30,929 nt of DNA, taken from positions 1 through 30,929 of the IMG/VR virus record IMGVR_UViG_3300032265_001494, one strand, 5' to 3'. Within the stretch, counting starts at the first letter, position 1; every line of letters begins with the position of its first letter. Shown piece after piece: positions 16,517 through 22,166 of the stretch. Position numbers and translations under genes: made by a program. The notes below the pieces were generated by a model. That model had not been told where the DNA came from, searched no databases, and saw nothing but the letters and a program-made list of their open reading frames with translations. The stretch is from a virus.

Positions 16517-17452
16517 ATGGTAATGAATTATATTTGTGTTCAGCCGGCATCACAATATTATGCTTGGCAAGTTGAAATTATGTTAGATAGTTTCATGCGA
16601 AATGGTGTTAATCTTTCTAATGTACATATATTATGTTCCAAAGTAAATGGAATTATTCATGAAAGTTTTTACAAATTAGAAAAAAAATATAAAAGAGTAC
16701 ATTTTTTCTTTTATGATGATACCCGAAAAAATAAACAATATATATCATCTATAAGACCTAATATTTTAAAACAACATTTTGAAGCAAATAAACAATTAAG
16801 TAGAAGAGCAATTTTTTATTTTGATTGTGATATAATTTTAACAAAACCAATAAATTGGGAAGAATTTTTAAATGATGATAAATGGTATGGTTCTGATTGT
16901 TATTCTTACATATCATATGATTATATAAAATCCAAAGGTGATGATATAATAAATAAAATGTGTGAATTGATAAATATTGATTTGGATATTGTAAAACAAA
17001 ATGATAAAAATTCAATAGGTGCACAATATATTTTAAAAGGTGTAGATAGTAAATTTTGGGAAAATGTAGAAAATGATTCTGAATTACTTTTTACCGAAAT
17101 AACAAAAATTAATAATCAAAAAACAAAAGAAAATCCAAACTATCATGAATTACAAATATGGTGTGCGGATATGTGGGCATTACTTTGGAATGGTTGGAAA
17201 TTGGGTAAAGAAACACTAACACATACTGATTTGGAATTCAGTTGGGCAACATCAACAAAAGAAGAATTTGAAAGATATTCTATATTTCATAATGCAGGTG
17301 CACAACACAATATGCAAAATGAATTATTCTATAAATGGAATTATATTAAAAAATTACCATACAACGATAATCTCAATATAAAAGAAGAAACCGCATCTTT
17401 TGAATATTGGAAAATTTTAAAATTTAACGGAACAAAATCTGCGTTAGTCTAA
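16517..17452 (+). CDS. GT-A-type glycosyltransferase-like protein
   Basis: A 311-residue enzyme. Its N-terminus reads 'YICVQPASQYYAWQVEIML', like the first strand and helix of nucleotide-sugar transferases. 'IFYFDCDIILTKP' holds a DxD motif (D103, D105) that in GT-A enzymes binds metal and the sugar nucleotide. 'LQIWCADMWALLWNGW' and 'FSWATS' follow. From memory this block recurs in a phage-specific glycosyltransferase-like family. There is no membrane segment, so it would act on cytoplasmic acceptors such as newly made virion proteins. It sits between the Pro/Thr-rich adhesin genes and the prolyl hydroxylase. Start is ATG 16517, with ATG 16523 as an alternative two codons later. Sugar and acceptor cannot be read from sequence. 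Confidence 0.68.
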   Translation: MVMNYICVQPASQYYAWQVEIMLDSFMRNGVNLSNVHILCSKVNGIIHESFYKLEKKYKRVHFFFYDDTRKNKQYISSIRPNILKQHFEANKQLSRRAIFYFDCDIILTKPINWEEFLNDDKWYGSDCYSYISYDYIKSKGDDIINKMCELINIDLDIVKQNDKNSIGAQYILKGVDSKFWENVENDSELLFTEITKINNQKTKENPNYHELQIWCADMWALLWNGWKLGKETLTHTDLEFSWATSTKEEFERYSIFHNAGAQHNMQNELFYKWNYIKKLPYNDNLNIKEETASFEYWKILKFNGTKSALV

Positions 17453-17460
17453 AAAGTATA

Positions 17461-17468
17461 TATTTATA
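17461..17468 (+). promoter_or_regulatory. TATTTATA octamer, 3 bases before a start codon
   Basis: An exact TATTTATA sits in a run of alternating A and T between the glycosyltransferase and the oxygenase gene at 17472. As with the copy at 14129, a promoter here would give a nearly leaderless message. Confidence 0.3.
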
Positions 17469-17471
17469 TAT

Positions 17472-18029
17472 ATGATTAAGATTGTTGATAATATATTATC
17501 CGAACAAGAATGTCAAGAACTTATAGCAAGTGGTTCTGCACAATTACAAGCAGCTGCAACATTAGGACAAAATATAGCAGGTTATAGAACCGCTGATAAT
17601 AGTTGGTTGTATGAAGAAAGTGAATTGACAAATAAAATAAAAGAATATATTTCAAAAGATAGTGGATTACCAATTGAAAATCAAGAAGAAATTCATATTG
17701 TAAAATATAATGTAGGTGGGGAGTATAAGGAACATCACGATTTTTTTCATCCAAATAGTGATTATTATGAAACTACTATGGGAAGAGCAGGACAAAGAAC
17801 AGCAAGTTATTTGTTTTATTTAAATCACAATTATACAGGTGGTGAAACTGATTTCCCTAAAAAAAGAATAAAAGTAACACCTAAGATGGGTAGAATGTTG
17901 ATGTGGAAAAATATGAATGATGATGGCACTTTAGATTATGATAGTTTACATGCAGGCCTTCCTGTTAAAACAGGAGTTAAATGGATTGCAGTAATTTGGT
18001 TAAGAGAAAATAAATTTAAAAATAAATAA
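17472..18029 (+). CDS. 2-oxoglutarate/Fe(II) oxygenase, prolyl 4-hydroxylase type
   Basis: A 185-residue double-stranded beta-helix enzyme. 'EYKEHHDFF' supplies the metal ligands H88 and D90 (HxD). 'DSLHAGLPVKTGVKW' supplies the distal H160 and the 2-oxoglutarate-binding K170, with the 10-residue His-Lys spacing of prolyl 4-hydroxylases. 'GGETDFP' and the C-terminal 'WIAVIWLRE' strand also fit. The family hydroxylates proline using oxygen and 2-oxoglutarate. The gene overlaps nothing and ends one base before the coiled-coil gene at 18031. Likely substrates nearby are the PTPAPT linker and the short collagen-like tract of the tail fibre. Such oxygenases are common in T4-like phages and their targets are generally unknown, so the substrate is a hypothesis. 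Confidence 0.88.
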   Translation: MIKIVDNILSEQECQELIASGSAQLQAAATLGQNIAGYRTADNSWLYEESELTNKIKEYISKDSGLPIENQEEIHIVKYNVGGEYKEHHDFFHPNSDYYETTMGRAGQRTASYLFYLNHNYTGGETDFPKKRIKVTPKMGRMLMWKNMNDDGTLDYDSLHAGLPVKTGVKWIAVIWLRENKFKNK

Positions 18030-18030
18030 A

Positions 18031-18315
18031 ATGGCAGTAAAAACTGAAAAATTAGACCAATCAATTTTAGATAAATTGACTGAGTTTCAAACAAAAGCAG
18101 CAACATTAGTTTCTGATTTAGGACAAGTACACATTAGATTAAGAGATGTGAAAATTGAAGAGGATAGACTTAATACAGTTAAGGGTTCTATCGAAGCAGC
18201 TTATGATGAGGTTGTAAAATCTTTAGATGAAACATTAAAAGGATTAGAATCACAATATCCAAAAGGTGAAATCGATATGAAGTCTGGTAATGTAACTTTT
18301 GAGGTTGCAGAATAA
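18031..18315 (+). CDS. Small coiled-coil protein (paralog of the gene at 21734)
   Basis: A 94-residue, mostly helical protein. Residues 10-75 predict a coiled coil with 'LVSDLGQVHIRLRDV', a hinge, then 'LDETLKGLESQYPKGEID' and a short terminal strand. The protein at 21734 has the same plan, with 'LIMEFGQMYVRRKEL', then 'LRDMFEALDEKYPQGRYN'. The shared GQ, R, L, YP-x-G and a final Gly place them as paralogs. This copy starts one base after the oxygenase stop, so it is probably co-translated with it. It may be a scaffold or virion accessory. No function can be assigned. Confidence 0.62.
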   Translation: MAVKTEKLDQSILDKLTEFQTKAATLVSDLGQVHIRLRDVKIEEDRLNTVKGSIEAAYDEVVKSLDETLKGLESQYPKGEIDMKSGNVTFEVAE

Positions 18316-18316
18316 A

Positions 18317-18348
18317 TTTGGTAGTTTAAAAAAAGTTTCGTATATTTG
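18317..18348 (+). promoter_or_regulatory. Bacteroidota-type promoter for the glycosyltransferase pair
   Basis: TTTG (18317-18320) and TATATTTG (18341-18348), 20 bases apart, with the same extended form TTTGGTA-N12-TTTCGTATATTTGT as the primase promoter. Transcription would start about 2-5 bases before the ATG at 18357, giving an almost leaderless message. It gives the two following genes a host-polymerase promoter of their own. Confidence 0.75.
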
Positions 18349-18356
18349 TTACAACT

Positions 18357-20534
18357 ATGAGTAAAAAGAAATTGTTATATGTATGTCCGCACTTATCAAC
18401 AGGTGGACAACCACAATATACTTACAAACAAATCAAACATTTTTTAAATGATTTTGATATTGAAGTTTGTGAAATAAATAATAGTGGTGGTAATGCTTAT
18501 GTTGTTCAAAAGAATAGAATTAAAGCATTAGTACCTTTACATGAATTACATTCCGAAAGAGAAAAAATATTGGATGTAATTAAAAAAGTTCAACCTGATA
18601 TTATACACTTTCAGGAAATTCCTGAATTTGATTTACCAACTGATGTATTGGATAAAATATTTGTTAAAGATAGAAAATATTTTATTGTTGCAACTACACA
18701 TGGTTCATTTACAAATCCTGAAGAAATAACTTACCAACCTGATAGATATGTTTTAGTATCGGAGTGGAGTAAACAAAGATTTGCAGATGTAGATTTAGGA
18801 GTTGAATTAGACCTTTGGCAATATCCAATTGAAGATTATACATTTGATAAAAAAGCAGCTCAAAAACAATTAGGATTTGAAAGTGATTGGAAGCATGTAT
18901 TAAATGTTGGTTTATTTTCGGAAGGAAAAAATCAAGGTGAGATATTTGCAATAGCAAGACAATTAGAAAAGTATAAAATCAAATTCCATTTTGTAGGAAA
19001 TCAGGCCATGAACTTTGAAAGTTATTGGGGCCCTTTGATGAATAACAAACCAAAAAATTGTATTGTTTGGGGCGAAAGAGATGATGTTGATACTTTTTAC
19101 GCAGCATCTGACCTTTTCTATTTTAGTTCTGTTTTAGAATTAAATCCATTATCAATTAAAGAAGCTCTTTCATATAAACTACCATGTTTATTTAGAAGAC
19201 TATATACATTTTTAGATACCTATGATAATAATCCATTGGTAACTTATATAGATAGTGATTTGAATAAAACAAAAAGAGTTTTATTAGAAACATTACAACC
19301 TGAGTTTAATGAAATACCTGGTTGGTTTTCTTATCAAAATGTTTATGATAGAATGGTATCAACTGGATTTGATGGAGCAATATTTGTTGAGTTGGGTGCA
19401 TGGTTTGGTAAATCAACAAACTACTTAGCATCGGCAATTAGAAAATCTGGTAAAAAAATAAATTTAACATCAATTGATACTTGGAAAGGAACGGTTGATG
19501 AAAAATTACACCAAAATATTGTTGGAACTTTTAACGGAGATATATTCTATGAGTTCATAGATAATACAATGATATCAGGAAACTATGCATCAATTGATTA
19601 TATAAAAGATACATCAAAGAACGCTGCAAATAATTTTCCAAATTGTTCTATTGATTTTATGATGATAGATGGTGGGCATTCTTATGAAGATGTTAAAGAT
19701 GATATGAATATTTGGTATAAGAAAATAAAACCAGGTGGAGTTATTAGTGGTGATGATTTTGGAACTGAACATTTTACAGGTTTGACAAGAGCAGTAGAGG
19801 AATTTTTTTATGGACAAGTTGAACAAAGTATTTGGAGTTGGTTAAGAAATAAACCACGTATTCAGGCTATTCATTTAATGACTAGACCAAATGACCCTAG
19901 AGAAATGGTATCACAGGCTTCTTTAAAACAATTACAAAAATATGGTATTGATTACAAACCTGTTGTAAACAAAGTATATGAAGGATTTGCACCTGCTGAA
20001 CATTGTAGAAGACCAGAGCATATTAGTAAAGATAATATGCCAGGCGCAATAGGAAATGGGTTAGGATGGATTACAGGTAGACACTATGGATGTTATTTAG
20101 CACATAGAGGAGCATTGGAAATGATTGATACTGATAACTACGATTATACATTGATATTTGAAGCAGATGCTTTCATTTATACTGGATTGGAAGAGTTTGT
20201 AAATATGGTTCACAAAGCTTGTTTTATATCGGAAAGAGATGATGCATATTATATTGGTTTGGCAGATAACCCATCTATGAGTAAAACAAAAATAGATGAT
20301 ATGTTTACTAAGACAGCACACAATCAGGATTTAGCACATGCTTATTTAATTCCAAATATAAACAAACAATGGTGGTTAGATAGAATAGCAGATTGTGAGT
20401 GGGATGTTGGTGACCTTTGGTTTAATCATGTATTTTACAACCATCCAAAACCAAGATATACTACAAACAAAATGTATAGTAAGCAGGCAGAAGGATATTC
20501 CTTATTAGATTTAACAGTTAAAACTTGGAGTTAA
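18357..20534 (+). CDS. Triple fusion: GT4 glycosyltransferase - methyltransferase - GT25 glycosyltransferase
   Basis: A 725-residue protein with three domains. Residues 1-320 are a GT-B/GT4 transferase: 'LLYVCPHLSTGGQPQYT' at the start, 'LNVGLFSEGKNQGEI' after the linker, and 'SSVLELNPLSIKEAL' as the nucleotide-sugar-binding E-x7-E region. Residues 330-500 are a class I methyltransferase of the MT24 type: 'FVELGAWFGKST' (E345) binds S-adenosylmethionine, then 'IDFMMIDGGHSYEDV' and 'KPGGVISGDDF'. Residues 500-725 resemble GT25: 'GRHYGCYLAHRGAL' near 578 and 'LIFEADAF' (E602, D604) match the G-x-x-GC-x-SH and E-x-D blocks of that family, which includes collagen galactosyltransferases. It is transcribed from its own host-like promoter and overlaps the next gene by one base. 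It probably builds or caps a glycan. Acceptor unknown. Confidence 0.82.
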   Translation: MSKKKLLYVCPHLSTGGQPQYTYKQIKHFLNDFDIEVCEINNSGGNAYVVQKNRIKALVPLHELHSEREKILDVIKKVQPDIIHFQEIPEFDLPTDVLDKIFVKDRKYFIVATTHGSFTNPEEITYQPDRYVLVSEWSKQRFADVDLGVELDLWQYPIEDYTFDKKAAQKQLGFESDWKHVLNVGLFSEGKNQGEIFAIARQLEKYKIKFHFVGNQAMNFESYWGPLMNNKPKNCIVWGERDDVDTFYAASDLFYFSSVLELNPLSIKEALSYKLPCLFRRLYTFLDTYDNNPLVTYIDSDLNKTKRVLLETLQPEFNEIPGWFSYQNVYDRMVSTGFDGAIFVELGAWFGKSTNYLASAIRKSGKKINLTSIDTWKGTVDEKLHQNIVGTFNGDIFYEFIDNTMISGNYASIDYIKDTSKNAANNFPNCSIDFMMIDGGHSYEDVKDDMNIWYKKIKPGGVISGDDFGTEHFTGLTRAVEEFFYGQVEQSIWSWLRNKPRIQAIHLMTRPNDPREMVSQASLKQLQKYGIDYKPVVNKVYEGFAPAEHCRRPEHISKDNMPGAIGNGLGWITGRHYGCYLAHRGALEMIDTDNYDYTLIFEADAFIYTGLEEFVNMVHKACFISERDDAYYIGLADNPSMSKTKIDDMFTKTAHNQDLAHAYLIPNINKQWWLDRIADCEWDVGDLWFNHVFYNHPKPRYTTNKMYSKQAEGYSLLDLTVKTWS

Positions 20535-21682
20535 TGATTTACAATAATTTAAAGAAAAATAAAAATAATATAAGAGAGATTAAAAATAAAGTGATAATTC
20601 ATTTTGTTAAAGGACCTTTTGTAGAAGTTAAAGGAAATACTCCGGGTGAATATAGAATTGAATTTTGGAATAGTAAAACTAAAACATTAGTTTATACATC
20701 AACTATTAAAAATAATATGTGGTGTAGATGTAGTTATGAATATTTTATTGATTGGGATATTAAAATTTACGAAGGTGGAAAATTATTCCATGAACATAAA
20801 TTTGATATTGAAGGTAAAAGAATTTATATTGCATTAGATTCAAAAGCATTGGGTGATAGTATGGCTTGGTTTCCCTACGCAGATGAATTTAAAAAAAAAC
20901 ATAATTGTAAAGTTGTAGTTTCAACTTTTATGAATCATATGTTTGAGGAAAATTATCCTGAATTGGAATTTGTAAATCCTGGAACAAATGTTCAGGGTTT
21001 ATACGCAATGTATGGAATTGGATTATATTACAATGAAGATAATAGTATAAATTTATTTAAAAATCCAATAGACCCAAAAACGCAAACAATGCAAAAAATG
21101 TGTTCGGATATTTTAGGATTGGATTATGTAGAAGTAAAACCAAAATTAAAAAATAGAGGAATACAATACGACCCAAATTCAAAGCAAGTAACAATAGCAA
21201 TATTTGGAACTGCACAATCTAAATTTTGGAACAACCCAACAGGATGGCAAGATGTAGTGGATTGGTTAAATGATAAAGGATATACAGTCAAATTACTTTC
21301 AAAAGAAGGTGATGATTATATGGGAAATAAATTACCAACAGGTATAGTTCAGCATCCAAACGGCCCATTAGAAAGTGTTATGGATGAAATGTTAAAATCA
21401 AAAGCATTTATTGGAATTGGTAGTGGATTGAGTTGGTTAAGTTGGGCATTGAATGTTCCAACGGTATTGATAAGTGGGTTTTCTTATGATTGGGCAGAGA
21501 TGCAAGATTGTATAAGAATTACATCACCAAAAGGTAAATGTGAAGGATGTTTTAATAGATTAAGATTAGACCCTGGTGATTGGAATTGGTGTCCTGACCA
21601 TAAAGGAACGGATAGACAATTCGAATGTACAAAATCAATATCATCATACAGTGTGATTAAAAACATAGAAAAAATATTGTAA
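20534..21682 (+). CDS. Protein O-glycosyltransferase resembling TibC/Aah autotransporter heptosyltransferases
   Basis: A 382-residue protein. A beta-rich N-terminal domain ('KGPFVEVKG', 'IKNNMWCRC', 'YFIDWDIKIYEGG') precedes a GT-B/GT9 fold with 'IALDSKALGDSMAWFPY' and 'FIGIGSGLSWLSWALNVPTVLISGF'. The C-terminus has four cysteines, C336-x2-C339, C353 ('NWCPDH') and C365 ('FECTKSI'), the arrangement of the iron-binding finger of TibC-family enzymes. Those enzymes heptosylate Ser residues on repeat-rich bacterial adhesins in the cytoplasm. I start it at ATG 20534, which overlaps the previous stop (TAATG). The in-frame TTG 20525 is less likely. The overlap implies coupled translation with the GT fusion. 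The family points to protein glycosylation. The sugar and target are not shown. Confidence 0.83.
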   Translation: MIYNNLKKNKNNIREIKNKVIIHFVKGPFVEVKGNTPGEYRIEFWNSKTKTLVYTSTIKNNMWCRCSYEYFIDWDIKIYEGGKLFHEHKFDIEGKRIYIALDSKALGDSMAWFPYADEFKKKHNCKVVVSTFMNHMFEENYPELEFVNPGTNVQGLYAMYGIGLYYNEDNSINLFKNPIDPKTQTMQKMCSDILGLDYVEVKPKLKNRGIQYDPNSKQVTIAIFGTAQSKFWNNPTGWQDVVDWLNDKGYTVKLLSKEGDDYMGNKLPTGIVQHPNGPLESVMDEMLKSKAFIGIGSGLSWLSWALNVPTVLISGFSYDWAEMQDCIRITSPKGKCEGCFNRLRLDPGDWNWCPDHKGTDRQFECTKSISSYSVIKNIEKIL

Positions 21683-21699
21683 AAAATAAAAAAACAATA

Positions 21700-21707
21700 T
21701 ATTTATA
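21700..21707 (+). promoter_or_regulatory. TATTTATA octamer, putative late promoter element
   Basis: An exact TATTTATA lies 26 bases before the ATG at 21734, in an almost pure A/T spacer after the glycosyltransferase pair. Confidence 0.4.
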
Positions 21708-21733
21708 TATAAACAATTAAAAAACAATAATTT

Positions 21734-22129
21734 ATGGCAGAGTTAGATAACATCCCACAAACGCAATCAATTGAAATTGCAAGTGTAAAATTGGATGAAG
21801 AAACTAGAAGTTCAATCGAAGAGTTAAACCAAAGAGCTCAACAATTAATTATGGAATTCGGACAAATGTATGTTAGAAGAAAAGAATTAAGTGATGAGTT
21901 AATGAGATTGGATGAATTCAGCGAAAGAGCAGAGGATGATTTCAAAGCAATTAATGCACAATTAAGAGATATGTTTGAAGCATTGGATGAAAAATATCCT
22001 CAAGGTAGATACAATCCACAGGATGGAACAATGCAGTATCAACCAGGTGCTCCAACAAGAAGACAATTAGCTGAACAACAACAAGCTGGAGGAAATCCAA
22101 ATCAGCAAATGAAAGTTGTAAAAGACTAA
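21734..22129 (+). CDS. Small coiled-coil protein (paralog of the gene at 18031)
   Basis: A 131-residue helical protein. Its residues 18-105 align by eye with nearly all of the 94-residue protein at 18031, sharing the GQ hinge, 'YP.G' and a terminal Gly-containing strand. It adds a short N-terminal segment and a Gln/Pro-rich C-terminal tail of about 30 residues. It has its own octamer upstream and is separated from its paralog by the two glycosyltransferase genes. The pair may have arisen by duplication, with the glycosyltransferases inserted between. Function unknown; a structural scaffold or chaperone is possible. Confidence 0.62.
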   Translation: MAELDNIPQTQSIEIASVKLDEETRSSIEELNQRAQQLIMEFGQMYVRRKELSDELMRLDEFSERAEDDFKAINAQLRDMFEALDEKYPQGRYNPQDGTMQYQPGAPTRRQLAEQQQAGGNPNQQMKVVKD

Positions 22130-22136
22130 TCCTATA

Positions 22137-22144
22137 TATTTATT
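22137..22144 (+). promoter_or_regulatory. TATTTATT octamer, putative late promoter element
   Basis: TATTTATT lies 22 bases before the ATG at 22167, the same distance as the copy at 1755. Confidence 0.38.
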
Positions 22145-22166
22145 ATGGTATAAGTAAAATATCGTA

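Noticed and set aside
16517-21682. Host O-antigen/LPS-modifying cassette as the main explanation
   Set aside because: There are no membrane flippases, polymerases or acyl/Gtr-type membrane proteins. The TibC-like cysteine finger and the prolyl hydroxylase fit protein acceptors better. It is kept as an alternative, not the main call.
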